A stretch of 64,000 nucleotides of DNA from Uloborus plumipes (lineage: Eukaryota > Arthropoda > Arachnida > Araneae > Uloboridae). The stretch spans positions 1 through 64,000 of the forward strand of contig JAXGGA010003404.1 of assembly GCA_038373865.1 (NCBI GenBank), written 5' to 3'. A program made the translations under genes and the position numbers. Shown here one piece after another: positions 1 to 12,145 of this stretch (its first letter is position 1; every line of letters starts with the position of its first letter). The notes under the pieces were generated by a model, which worked only from the letters and a program-made list of their open reading frames with translations, was not told the DNA's origin and did no database searches.

Positions 1-257
1 TTCTTTTAGCATATCTTAAAAACTACAGGATATTTTGAGCTCCCATTTTGGATTCTCCTTTGAAACCCCTTCTAGATGGTTTCTCCATCAAAATGTAATA
101 TGGTTCCAGATAATTATTTTTTCAAATATTAATTTTATAATTCATAAAAAATTCCAAATTTTACCTGAGAGGAACTCAATGACGTTTTTATTGTTGGGTT
201 GGTTCATACTTTGATATATATATAAAAAAAAAAAATTGCCGTGTACCTATCGTGGTT

Positions 258-590
258 TAGGTATTATGTGCCCAAGTATCGAAAATATTTTTAACATTAC
301 GGGATGGTTTTTTCTCAGTTCAATTGTGAAGCAACGGCTGGAGTAAATTTAAAATGATTTGGTACACAAAGTTAAATGATGTTGCTGATCACACATATGC
401 TATAAAAAGGGGGGGGGGGTTTCATAGAAAGTTTTAAAGTTGATGCTGATTTTTATATGAAGACGACCCCTTAACAACAATTTACCTGTAAAAATTTGTA
501 GATCACATGATTCCTGAAAAAATAACACATTACACGGGTCTCTAGTGTTAACAGTCTTCGAATACGAGCGAGTGTTTCGTTTTTTTCTAT
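258..590 (-). repeat. Dispersed repeat, inverted partner of 63042-63366
   Basis: This block of about 330 bp matches the reverse complement of 63042-63366 along nearly its whole length. Shared landmarks are AACATTACGGGA (about 296-305), GTGAAGCAACGGCTG, TATATGAAGACGACCCCTT and GAATACGAGCGAGTGTTTC, in the same order on the opposite strand. The copies differ by many substitutions and small indels, including a run of ten or more G at about 409-419 that is absent from the partner. It is an old repeat of unknown class; no terminal structure was resolved. Confidence 0.8.
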
Positions 591-730
591 GACTGTATAT
601 ACATACATAGATACATACATTCATTTTTATATATAAAGAAGAAGGATTATCTCATAAAGGGTACGCCTTGGTTTCGGTGGCAAAGATTTTGCATATTATT
701 TAATGCCTTTTGTACATTTTAAAGTCTTTT

Positions 731-1100
731 CCTTCTCAGGTAACGACCGAGGGGGGGGGGGGCATTAGATGGTTTTTAATTGCCCTCTTTTTATCATTTA
801 ATTGCTCTGTGATCAGTAAGGTGGCAGGTGATTGTTGCTATTAGTTTATAAAGTACCTTCTTAGGTAACGACCGAAGGGGGGGGGAATTAGATGGTTTTT
901 AACTGCCCTCTTTTTATCATTTAATTGCTCTGTGGTCAGTAAAGTGGCAGGTGGTTGTTGCTATTGTTTGGTAAATTACCTTCTTAGGTAACGACCAAGG
1001 GGGGGGGGATTAGATGGTTTTTAACTGCTCCCTTTTTATAATTTAATTGCTCTGTAGTCAGTAAAGTGGCAGGTGATTGTTGCTATTGGTTTGTAAATTA
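731..1100. repeat. Minisatellite, three units of 122-125 bp with G-runs
   Basis: Three head-to-tail units run 731-855, 856-978 and 979-1100. Each begins CCTTCT(C/T)AGGTAACGACC, continues into a G-run of 9-12, then ATTAGATGGTTTTTAA and TGGCAGGTG(A/G)TTGTTGCTATT. Units differ by only a few substitutions apart from G-run length. The regularly spaced G-runs are unusual in such AT-rich DNA. Confidence 0.9.
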
Positions 1101-1105
1101 CCTTA

Positions 1106-3750
1106 ATGCACAAGATTTATTTTCCGTAATTCCGTAAAGAATGAACAATAACATTAGTTTTCAATGAACACAAGAGCCTCTTTCGCTTGAATATTCTTCA
1201 AAACAAACTAATAAACACTCATAGATTGCATTATATTACGATCTAAGGTAAAACATTATGTAAAATACTTTTAGTCGAATAAATCTCATGTGTTACAAAT
1301 AATGCTTAAAATTCAAGGAAATAACAAATGCTTTCCATGTTATCTGAACGCAATTCGAATGATAAATTGGATTCCAAACTTTTTTATATTTTTTTAGATT
1401 TAGGACTACACCACGCGAATGTAAATGTACCCTCAGGAAAGCTCTGCAGCAAAATGTCATTTTTGGAGAATGAAACAAACATATTTACTTCAAAGTTTTA
1501 TGTTATTCTGACAAGTACATTTTGAATATTTTTCTGTTTGTGAAAGATTCTTTATATCGTGTAATCAAATACATACTGCCAGGATATACTGGAAAAAGAA
1601 GATAAAACTAAGTTTGTTTTTATATGAAAAGAATGCGACGACAATATTGGAATGAAAAACTTGTTTTTAAACAATGGTATCATCATGACATTTTTCAAAG
1701 AAGGTAAATATGTACACAAACAAGATTTTCCTTCCGTTTTTAATTTTATTTTCGTATCTTTTTTTTAATCCTTTAACTATTTATGACGCATCGTTTTGTT
1801 ATTTTTAAGCCTATTTTTACTTTCTTTTTCACTGACTGTATTCTCTAACAATTTCAACATAAACAGTCTTCTAAAATCTTGCAATAAAAATTGTATTGAG
1901 TAAAAATGTTGATAAATTCGCATACGAAATATGATATTATCACAAAAATCTTCATTTTGGTCACAATGTTGTAAAAACTAGAAATAGCGCACAGCGCAGT
2001 TTAGCCGTAGCGCCAAATACCGAAGCTTCTGCCGGTACACATATTGGAGTTTTAGCATTGAATGCATAATAAATGCATACAAGATAATACTATACTCCAT
2101 ATGTGTTGCAATATTCTCAGTGTTACATAATATTTTTAGCCTACTTTCTTATTTTAAAACTAATTCCACTGATTAATTTTTTTTTACTGGTAGTACCAGA
2201 AGAAAAGAGATTTTTTTTATTGCAAAAAAAAAAAAAAAAATTAAAGCATTATTTGGAATATAAAAAGCACATTTTACAGTTCATTTGATGTTTATAATAA
2301 ACCCAATTGATTTGATCGATATTAAATCACAGTATAATTTAACTAGAATTCAGCTGATAGTTACATTGCAAATTAATATTGTAATACATATCTGAACATT
2401 CTTTACTTAAAAATTTTGAAGTTAACTTGAATTTTTTAGTCATATACATTCATTCTGTCTTATTATGTTGTTGTTTCCTTAATACTTCACAAAATAAAAG
2501 TAAGGCATCAGTTCATTTTCCTTTGAATCGGCGAAAAGTTACAATACACTTTGTGCCTGATTTTCGAAAATTACCGTATCGCTTTGTTTTCGTAAAATTA
2601 CAGTTGAATTAAAATATTGAATTTTCACATTAACGCTGTCTAGCGCGAAAGTCTCGCACGTGATCAGCATGTCGTGTATTACTATTGAAATGAAGATTTA
2701 ATAAATTTAAAAATAAAATAAAAGTACATTTATTACATTAACTATGTTTCTGAGTCTAGTTCTATGAACTTATAAATTAAAACGTAAAAAACTGCTGTTA
2801 TTTTTCTGCAGTCATTTTACGCAAGAAGAAACTGCTTTGATTTAGAGAAAGAAAAAAAAATCTTTCTTTAAATTGATGCGCATCATAAAATAAAGCAATA
2901 TTTTGCTTTTCTTATACTTATAATGCTCCTACCAACTAACGTCCTTCTGTATTTCTAAAATATAAATCGAAAAGATATATCCTTTTCTAAATCTTCTCTA
3001 TAGAATCTGAAGAACGATTTCAGAGCGATATTTGAATAATTTTTTATGTGTAGTGCAGTGGAAAGAAAAATTCAAATTCAGAAAATGTGCCAAGGCTTTT
3101 TTTCCTTCTTTTGAGATTCACATGGAAGAATAAATTTAGACGTATTCGCTTTACCTCTGCGAAGTAGGTTCCGCTACAAAATCCAAGATTAAAAAGCTTT
3201 TCAAACTTATCATTCGCGTTCAAATTTAAGTAGGATAGGCATCAAAACCTTTTTGCGAATTTTTTCAAAATAAATTTTTCATATTGATGCAACAATTATC
3301 ATGGAGTTGCATTACATACTTTCAAATTAATTTTTCTTAAATTTTTGATATTATTATTCTATGTAGACCTCACATTCTTATGTTGTCGTTGTTCATGAAT
3401 CGCCTAATAATCTATTTTGGAAACACTTACTGAAAAGGGTCAGGATTATTTGGTACTGGATGGCTTATTTATTACTAACTTGTCAAAAACCGAAAACTTC
3501 TATTTATGTCACCGCTATTTTTCTCGTGCTTTTACTTGACATTTTGTTATAGCTTTTAACACTTATCAATAGTTTTAGATATAACATAGAATAACCACGA
3601 AGCTCATAAACTAAACCTTATAGGAGAAGCAATACATAAATGAATAAATAAATAAATAAACGTACCAGATACATACTTATCCATATAATAACGTAATAAA
3701 AGTAATTATGTTTTTGATTTTTAAGTACGAAAATTTCCTTCTAGCTCATT
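1106..3750. other. AT-rich stretch, nothing recognised
   Basis: About 2.6 kb with no inverted or tandem structure I could recognise and only short chance ORFs (60-65 codons). A slightly GC-richer patch with several GCGC words lies at about 1985-2030, and an A-run at about 2225-2240. There is no support for a gene. Confidence 0.5.
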
Positions 3751-3756
3751 AATATA

Positions 3757-4407
3757 CAGGGTGTCCACTCCAATCGTGGACCAATAGCTAATTTCTAAAC
3801 CGTTAGAGATAAGCATATAGTTTATTTAGGAAAAAATCTCCAAATTACGAAAGGAATTTTGGGTCTATTCAATGTTTTTCAAAAAATCAAATTTTGAAAG
3901 AGTTACGAAATTTAAATTTTTATACAGCCCCCCAGTCCTATCAATCATATTTAGTAAAACATTCTTGACACTGTAACGTTTAAAACTAAAAAAAAATCAC
4001 TCTTCTACGACAAAAATTGACCGAGTTATGACGTTTTGAAAAATCAAGATTTTGAAGGATTTCGCATACGGTCCCTAAAGCGATCTCTCGATGACGTCAT
4101 GAAACAATGCAAAATCTTGATTTTTCAAAACGTCATAACTCGGTCAATTTTTGTCGTAGAAGAGTGATTTTTTTTTAGTTTTAAACGTTACAGTGTCAAG
4201 AATGTTTTACTAAATATGATTGATAGGACTGGGGGGCTGTATAAAAATTTAAATTTCGTAACTCTTTCAAAATTTGATTTTTTGAAAAACATTGAATAGA
4301 CCCAAAATTCCTTTCGTAATTTGGAGATTTTTTCCTAAATAAACTATATGCTTATCTCTAACGGTTTAGAAATTAGCTATTGGTCCACGATTGGAGTGGA
4401 CACCCTG
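3757..4407. mobile_element. Foldback MITE with 302-bp inverted arms
   Basis: The element starts CAGGGTGTCCACTCCAATCG and ends with its reverse complement. The inverted pairing runs from 3753-4054 to 4110-4411 with no net indel: 302-bp arms that appear perfect by eye, and a 55-bp loop (4055-4109). TATA flanks both sides, fitting the TA target of Tc1/mariner-type elements, although a 4-bp TATA duplication fits as well. There is no coding capacity. Near-perfect arms imply a recent origin or recent correction of one arm by the other. Confidence 0.88.
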
Positions 4408-4439
4408 TATATAAATTTGGTTCATAATCCCCTCTCCCC

Positions 4440-6420
4440 TTCCCCCTTAAAAAAAATATAGCACAAAATTGGGTTTTTTTTTGCTGTGAGTTATTTCATT
4501 CTCATATTCACGACTTCTGCAATCACTCAACTTTCCAACTTACTAGAGTGCAAACATACGAGCTTATTATAAGTTCGTATATTACTGGAATCAATGGTAT
4601 GTCTGTACAAGGATACGTGAAACATGTCCTTTGGACCCCTTGCTATTTCGGTCCAATATCGAAAACAGTGCGTTTAGCGGAAATTCAAAGGAAAATTTAA
4701 GTTCAATTGTGTTTTATTGCAACTATTGAAAGTTAGACCAAAAGCTGAAATATTTTCCAAACACACAAAATGCAGAAAATCAAATTATAATTACTAAAAA
4801 ATAAGCTGCTTTGCATAACTTGAAAAAAGAGATTTGAGTTTACTTTCTTAACTTGATTAACTTACTAGAAGTTTTTGCATATACTTGAAGCAAACTATGT
4901 AGGGTAGGAACATTGGCCAAATGCATTAATTTCTTCTTTTAATAATTTTAACTTACTTTAAATGAAACTATAAAAACATAGAAAACTTATATCTAAGCAA
5001 AGTTGATTTTGTTATTTTGCTTAAGGAGACAACAATGGACTGCTTAGTATATACTCCAGTTATATATAATTCCAGTATTACTTAGCTAGTGTATCTAGCC
5101 ATTAAATATCATAAAAGCCATAAAATTGAAATAGATTTACTAAACTAAGTGTAAACTACGAACCTACAAATTTCACTTACATTAGCTTCTATTCATTTAT
5201 AACATCCTCGTAATATGTGCCTTTTGAAGCGTCATAACTCTGGCTCGCTTAAATGGAAATCGAAAAGGGTTTCAGTTTAGAATTTAGCAAAGGTTTATTG
5301 GATAATTTAGCCTTATTTAGCTTAAACGTAACCTACACGATGACAATCCTCCAACTTATTTGTAACGAGAAGTTGTTCTTTCCACAATTCTTTAGCTCCA
5401 TTAACTAAAAAATATGTTTAATCTTCAAAACAATGCTGGTCAAGATTTAAAAAGATTTTAGATCTAAAATTTTATTAGACAAGATTTTCAGACTATATTC
5501 AAAGCAAGATTATATTTCTTGATACTTATAGGAATTGATGGTATTATTCGGCTTTTAAAAAAAGCTTTCAGTTACACATACTTACACCGCAGAAACAATA
5601 TAAAATTCTGGTTAAATTTGATTGCCACATCACAAGAGTGGCTAGCATGAAAACAAAATGAGTGCCAGATACCAAAAGGCACTCAACCTATTCAAATGCG
5701 AATTTCACGTCATTCAGGAATCACGTGCTGCCAAACTAAAAACTTTGAATTGAAAAATCAACTGAAATAAGAAAAATATATGCAGAATTAAGATAGTAAA
5801 AAAACAATAATTACCATTTATAGGATGGAAAAACAACTTCATACTTATTCTGCGTCAGAGAAAAAAAAAAAAGTTTGTAAAACCAAACTATTTTTCCTGT
5901 CATTTTTTTACACAAGAAAGGAGTAAAAATTGCACGTTTACCATCTTTGATAGTATGCACCCAGATCTCTTATTTGTGCGGTTGGATAAAAGGAATAAAA
6001 AAAACTAAAAGCATGAATAATTATTTATTTCCCAACGTTTTAACTTATTTAATCTTGACAACAAGCATTAGCTGTATATTTTAATTTTCTTATGATGCTT
6101 GATTATTTTACACAAGGATTAAATAATTTGCTCTTTATTTTTGTCTTCGCTACATGCTCTTAATGAATGCGATTCTTTCATTAAAACACAAACTGTTTAA
6201 GGGGGGAAAGTGCTATGTTTGCAAATAAGAGAGTAACTATTTTGATCATAGTAAAGTATTCTTTTTTTTTTAATTCAAATAATTTTTCTTGGAATTTCTT
6301 GGTGCTTTAGAAATTTTAATCCGAAAAATCTTATGATTTTAAAAATGTTTTTCTGACAGATTTTACAGTTGAAAAAGAAATGTAACACAGGAAATACATA
6401 GCTTATCTCTTTTTTTCTAT
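4440..6420. other. AT-rich stretch, nothing recognised
   Basis: About 2 kb between the foldback element and the long-TIR element at 6429. No ORF of note, no tandem array and no terminal inverted repeats were found by eye. Confidence 0.4.
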
Positions 6421-6519
6421 AGTTATAGCAAGGCTTCACTAGATAGCGTTTTATACAGGCTGTTTCATTTGATCAAAATCCTCGGGATAAAAACGGATAG
6501 ATGTCGCCTAGCGACATCT

Positions 6520-8165
6520 GAGCTAATATTTAGAAAAGTGCCAATTTGAGTCCCAAGTGAATTTTCACTAGTATTTCAATAACTAGTTAAAAAAATAATT
6601 TTCCCCAGAAAGAAGACAAGGTTCTGCTTTCATTTCATCTAATAACATCAGAAAAAAATTTTTTTTTCTTCAGAAAATATTGTTTTTATACATCAAAAAT
6701 CAGATCGGTAACGTTGCCCCCAGTAGCAAAGCTTAGCATGCAAACAGGTCATGCGCACTTTCTAACTTCCCAAAAAAAACGCACTTGCACGAAAAACGAT
6801 TCTATTTTTATCCCTTTGTTAATATTTTACTTCATTTTTGTTTTAATCGATTTCTGATTTTCTAGCCGATGCGAAATAAGCGTGTCCCAAGTTCCGCCGT
6901 CAGAGTGGTAACAATAACTTTCGATCTATGTTTAGGCTCCCAAAATCATTTCCTGCACCTATACCACGTGATACTGAGTACCTGGTGGGATGTTTTATCG
7001 AATCGTAATTAAAAATTTGCATTTCTGCATCTAAAATTGTATGTAAGATTTTTTACAGTGATTTTATAAAATGTGTGTCATTTGAGTCATCAGATCGGTA
7101 ACGCGCTGTAAAATGCGCAGTTTTTATTATTTTAAAAATTATTTTATATATAAGTATAGTCCTTTATTACAAGTGAAAAAACCACGTGTTTGATTTTGGC
7201 TTAGTGCGATCGACTTGGAAATAAAAATAAAACTTTGTCAGTTTGTCAGATCGGTAACAGTCAGAGCGGTAACATTGAAAAACAGCGAATATGTTACAGA
7301 ACTAACTCACACGTTTCAGAATTATAAAAAGCAAAAATCATAGGTTTTAGCCATATATTGAATATTTTTGTTCTTAAAAAATGAAAAGCAATGAGTTTTT
7401 AGTACAATTGCTTCATTTGTGGTTTGTATGACTTAACAATAGAAGTTAGTAAAATAGGAAAAATTGACACTGCAGAAATTAAGTTAATTAAGTATTATTA
7501 TTTTATTTATTTATTTATTTATTATTATTATTATTATTATTTTTTTTTTTTTTGGTGCTTCAATTTCTCATAACTTCGCTAAATAACTAGATAATAACTA
7601 GCGTGCTGAATTTGAATTTCTGATCAAGAAATTAAATTTCCTGCAACTAATTAAAGAAAAGCAAGCAGCAGAGTTGTGTGTTGAAAAAGTTGAAGTTGTG
7701 TGTTGTTTCAAAACAAAACAAATGTTTTATTAGCTTGGATTTGGTAATCTCATAATTTATTTTATCTAAAAATCTTATCGCTCATTTTTATTTCCAAGAA
7801 ATGCTTTTTTATAATGAAATTTGACTTTTTAGCCTAATATATATATTTTAATATAATTATCTTAATTTTATGTTAAAAATGCAAGGAAATGATATCATAT
7901 TTAGAGATGTTAACGAAGACTGAAAGCATAAACTCAAATTTGTAGCTCATATTAACATCAGATCTGTAACATTCATCAGATCTGTAACGGCTTAAAAATG
8001 AGTAATCTAAGGAGGGGGTAAATAACTTCCTTGACCTCCCCCCTTTTATTTTCTTGCATTTAGACCCAATTTAGACTTAAAATCCAATATTAGTTTTTTT
8101 CTGCAAAAAAAATTTTTTTTCAGAAAACTCCAACTTCAAATTGGCACTTTTCTAAATATTGGCTC
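6520..8165. mobile_element. Non-autonomous element with subterminal CAGATCGGTAAC repeats
   Basis: The terminal inverted repeats begin GAGC(T/C)AATATTTAGAAAAG and extend about 30 bp (6520-6549 against 8135-8165). The flanks carry a perfect 4-bp repeat ATCT (6516-6519 and 8166-8169). Inside, the motif CATCAGATC(G/T)GTAAC(G/A) or a close variant occurs in the same orientation at 6699-6713, 6901-6913, 7088-7103, 7246-7259, 7261-7274, 7956-7971 and 7974-7989. No transposase is visible. The element sits inside the 6429-9926 element. Removing it with one ATCT copy restores a palindromic site around GATGTCGCCTAGCGACATC, which supports the boundaries. Confidence 0.82.
7491..7553. repeat. Compound microsatellite (ATTT)n(ATT)n(T)n
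   Basis: Simple repeats run TTTATTTATTT, then ATTATTATT units, then a T-run of about 13. It lies inside the 6520-8165 element. Confidence 0.9.
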
Positions 8166-9933
8166 ATCTATCGAATTTTGTGGTAACTAACATTATATAC
8201 AAATCAGATAATAAAAGACAAAATTAAAATTTAATTTGTTGGCGACAATTTTACAATTTGGCATTTAATTCTATTTTATTATATTTTAACGTCATTTAAT
8301 AGCTTGTTCGATTTGCTGGTTTATTCTGCATTTTAACGGCTTGTTTTAATTAGTTAGCGAATTATTTTTCATTTTAATTGATTCGAATTATAATTAAACT
8401 ATGAAACGACACTGGCACCGCAGAGCGATAAATGGCGATTTTGGAACGATAGTTCCATCAAAACTTTTGATGAGTTTAGATGGTCAAATTAATTTATTTG
8501 GCGATTTTTTTTACATTTTAATGGACATTTTGGAATGACTATGGCACTAATATCTTGAAAAGCACATCAAGAATTTGTTCTCTGTAAAGCTTTTGGGAAT
8601 ATTTCAATAAATGAGATCTTTGGTAGTATGTACGTTTCAGTTATAGGTACGTTTTTTAACTTGGCGATGTATTTTCTTACCACCTAAGCGAAGATTAAAA
8701 TTTTAAGCTTGCATCGTCTTCATGGTTGCTTTTTTTCCCTTATTTTGCATTTTGGCTCGATATATTTATTAAACTTATTATGTTACATGCTAATGGAGCT
8801 TTTAAAGTTGATTTGGCGAGTTTTTTAATAAGAATTCTCACATTATTTCGCAGCTTTTTTTCAGTTGGCCCATTATTTTACTTTCAAGTATTAAACGTAT
8901 GTGTGAAATTAGAAACAAAAAAGGGAAGATTTCGGTGATTGGAAGTCTGGTTATCTTTCCCTATTGGCGTTAAATCTTTGTGGCCAATTTATGAGCGAGG
9001 GAAATACTTCCTTCGCAAACATAAACTAAAGAGCAACAAAATAAAGTAATTATCGCCAAAAATTTGGCAACCACACCAGACTCCCAATTATCGAAATATT
9101 ATCAATGTGTGAAATTTAACATAAAAAGAACATTACCTTTTAATGTTGTGTAAATGAAAAAAAAAATTACATTTGGTCGTCGTAATATTGTAGTTTTGTT
9201 TATTTTTTTCGTACTTGTATTGCTCTTTAGTACTAAGCGATTATATATGCTCATTTCGTTGTTACTAAAGAAATTAATATGTTTTGTTGTCAATCGTCTT
9301 TCCGTTGAACACCAATCGCTTCATTGCAGGGCATTCATTCTGGGGCATCAAAAGGAAATGTCCCTACGAATAGATTCGCCATTTATCGCTCTGATGGGTC
9401 AACGCTATCAAAATGAACATCTGAGCTTTTGCGTAGCAATTAAGATCGTGTGAGCAACAATAATGAAACAAAATAGTAAATAGAACAATATTATTTCATT
9501 GCTACATTTTTATTTATCGGCTGCGAATATAAGCGTATATTTTATTAATGCAGAGATGTCAAAATTGAACGCCATTGCTATATGTTGCTAATTCGAAGAA
9601 AGTAAACAATGAATGAATGTCGTATGACTGAATCATGAGTTGCGACCAACTTTACCTGAAAAGTGAATTTATTTCCCCTAAAAAGCAGTACTAATAAGGC
9701 CTTCGGCATCAATTCACTCTGTACTCCACTTCAGTTAACTATATCAATATTTTTTAACCCTTAAAGATAGGATAAACATCACTTTCTACAGCAGAAACAA
9801 CATGCTAATAAATGTAAACAAACATTTGGGTGGTCCTCATTCAGCGCTCTCTAGCTGGCAAATCTTTACCATTGATGTTTTGAGTAATGAAGCAGCCTAT
9901 ATAAAACGCTATCTAGTGAAGCCTTGGTTATAG

Positions 9934-11035
9934 TAAAGTATTTAAAATGGCTTGTCATAAAAGATTTTCCTAGAAAAAGAAAAAAAGAAAGAAAATTACT
10001 TACTCTGTTGTTTGAGAAAAAAATGCTATGTTGGTAAATAAGAGCTGCGAAAAATTATATCATTAAAAAATCACTTTCACGCAATTTAATTATCAAAACA
10101 GCTGAAAACTTTCAACGATTTAAACTTTTTAACTGTTGCCAATTTATTTTTACTTACAAATAAAATGTTTGCAATTAATCTAAACAAGGCTTTTGTAATG
10201 ATTTCCAATTTCGCTCATTGATTCTGCATTTGCAGGGTTATTACGATAATTGGGAAATTGGAGCTGTTTCTAATTATTCGGGCGAGTACGTATTTTATTT
10301 TGTAACTGGAATTCATAAGATAGATATAGAAGAAAGTTCGTGACGGCCACGACAGCTAGTTTTATTTCGTTTAGTTTTTTAGAAACTTTGAAATTATTAA
10401 TCATAAAATACTTTCCGAGAAAAAGGAAAAAAAAAGAACATGACTTAGTCAGAAAAATTTTAGCAATTTTTCAAAGAAATATCTTTTTTAAATAAAACAA
10501 ATCTTTATCCTCATATTTTTTGCATTATTTTCCGTAGTATTCTTTCATATCTCTTTCTTTTAACTTTTTAAATATATTATAACTTTTTTTTCTGAAACGG
10601 GTATGTTGCAATGTACTCAAAATTATTATAAATAATAAATAGTTAATTGAACCTATGTTTTTTATATCCCAACATCAATATATATTTATGCTTTAAGCTT
10701 CTGTTTGATATCAATGTTTTTTTTAATAATTTATTTATTTTATTTTAATTTATTTTTTTTAATCTTTATACAAGATCAAAGATAAAGCATTTAATTTATT
10801 GTAGGAGTATCCGTAGTTTTTTAACATTACAGTAAAATAATGCATCATTCGTTCCTTATTTGATTTTTGTCGTGGTTATAATTACCTATAATTTTTAAAT
10901 TGCTTAGCGTAAAATACTTCTCAACAAGACGAGACAAAAAATAACAGCAATAATAACTTGATTCATTATGATGTTGAATAAAACGCTCAAATGTTTTCTC
11001 TCATGTTTTAGAAGAATCTTTTTTTTTCTTTAATT
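9934..11035. other. AT-rich stretch containing a possible Helitron end
   Basis: Mostly featureless AT-rich DNA. Around 9995-10050 the words GCTATGTTGGTAAATAAGAG resemble GCTATGTTTGCAAATAAGAG near 6213-6232, so part may be an old duplicate of sequence flanking the element at 6429. The one recognisable item is the Helitron-like end at 10336-10360. Confidence 0.35.
10336..10360 (+). mobile_element. Putative Helitron 3' end (CTAGT with hairpin)
   Basis: A short hairpin, CGTG-ACGGC-CACG, is followed five bases later by CTAGT and then T. This is the arrangement of a Helitron 3' terminus (hairpin, then CTRRT, inserted next to T). I could not find the matching 5' TC end, so only the terminus is called. 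Confidence 0.4.
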
Positions 11036-11039
11036 TTAA

Positions 11040-11538
11040 CCCATTAATGCCTGACATTTTTATTTTTCAGAGAAATTTTGTATACTGGTTACAAACAGTG
11101 TCTAATGGACAGGAAAATTAATAAAAAAATATCAGGTAAAAAATATTTTTTTTTATGAAGGAAAGAAACATCGTCCCTTAAAAGTTACGATAGACCCCAG
11201 AGGGTACATACTTTTTTTACTAAAATTTTTTTCTGCCTAAGATATAATATTTAAAAAGAAATAAGAAGAAGTAAAATCAGCAATTAACATAAACTGGGAA
11301 GCTGGGAATAACGTTGAAAACTTAGCTTTTTTTCTTGAGATTGTGAACGACGTGATTTTTGATAAAGATCATGTTAAAACTGCTACAGAACACTGCTACA
11401 GAAATTGAAACTGCTACAGAATTGAAACAATAACAAGGTACTAATTGAACACTATTATTTGGTTGAAATGTTCATTTTGGGGGAAATTCAGACCCTTTTT
11501 TGTACCGTCCCTAAAAAGGGACGCTAGGTATTAATGGG
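11040..11538. mobile_element. piggyBac-type MITE flanked by TTAA
   Basis: The element starts CCCATTAATGCCTGAC and ends GGTATTAATGGG, with TTAA immediately outside both ends (11036-11039 and 11539-11542). TTAA targets with CCC-starting ends are typical of piggyBac-related MITEs. The right end also has a small hairpin around CGTCCCTAAAAAGGGACG. At 499 bp it has no coding capacity. The outer layer of the nest at 36573-44782 has similar ends. Confidence 0.85.
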
Positions 11539-11938
11539 TTAAGTTTTTCTTTTCGTTTTTTCCTTTTTTTTAAGACAGCTTTGTCTTTCCTTGACTTCTT
11601 CAAATTTTTTCTTTATTTTTTTTTCACTTTTTTCTGAACTACATATTTGAATATACTTGAATGTAAATACCAGAAAGAGCTAGCTGAATCGATGTTTTTT
11701 CCCAACATCATAAATTTAATACTTATAATTGATTGTATTGCATTTTTAAAAAAGAACAATTTAAACAGTGACAATGTTGAACTTTATCCTGAATTATTAA
11801 TATTACCCTGGCAATTGTTTGTTTAAATGCACTGTAAGAAACTTCAGAAATATTTCTGGGCTACTTTAAAGGACTTCACGGGCATCCACCGGTGTCCTGC
11901 GAAAATCGTGTATTTTTGGGGAAAAGTTTCCTTAATAT

Positions 11939-12145
11939 TTTCAAGTTGTATGAATGCAGATTTAAGAGGGGATTCTGTTTTAGAAGGCTCAAAAAATCAA
12001 TTTTTTTTCAAGTTGTATGAATGCAGCTATGTAAGTGGGGATCCTGCTTTAGAAAGCTCGAAAAATAGATTTTTATTTTCAAGTTGTATGAAAGCAGATT
12101 TAAGTGAGGATCCTGCTTTAGAAGACTCAAAAAATGGATTTTTTG
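11939..12145. repeat. Minisatellite, three units of 69 bp
   Basis: Three units start with TTCAAGTTGTATGAA at about 11939, 12008 and 12077, each continuing with GATCCTGCTTTAGAA or a variant and ending in AAAAAAT. The unit length is divisible by three, which keeps a 123-codon frame open across it (11827-12198), but nothing suggests that frame is a gene. Confidence 0.85.

Larger units (their letters stand above)
6429..9926. mobile_element. Long-TIR DNA transposon, noncoding, with a nested insertion
   Basis: Terminal inverted repeats of about 43 bp pair 6429-6471 with 9884-9926 (outer end CAAGGCTTCACTAGATAGCG, with a few mismatches inside). A perfect 7-bp direct repeat GTTATAG flanks both sides (6422-6428 and 9927-9933). 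A 7-8-bp duplication with a CA-starting TIR suggests hAT, but I recognise no transposase. The interior holds the element at 6520-8165. It also holds smaller inverted pairs (AGAGCGATAAATGGCGA near 8422 against 9375-9391, and ATTGGAAGTCTGG near 8938 against 9078-9090). Without the nested copy it is about 1.85 kb. Confidence 0.75.

Noticed and set aside
409..419. G homopolymer runs here and at about 34768, 46196, 49891 and 58838 as regulatory elements
   Set aside because: Isolated homopolymers without conserved context; length may also be affected by sequencing error.
400..624. Similar-looking peptides at 400-624 (minus) and 62988-63275 (plus), both with RGRLHIKI
   Set aside because: The similarity follows from the two inverted copies of the same DNA repeat. 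The alignment needs gaps that break the frame, so conservation of a protein is not shown.
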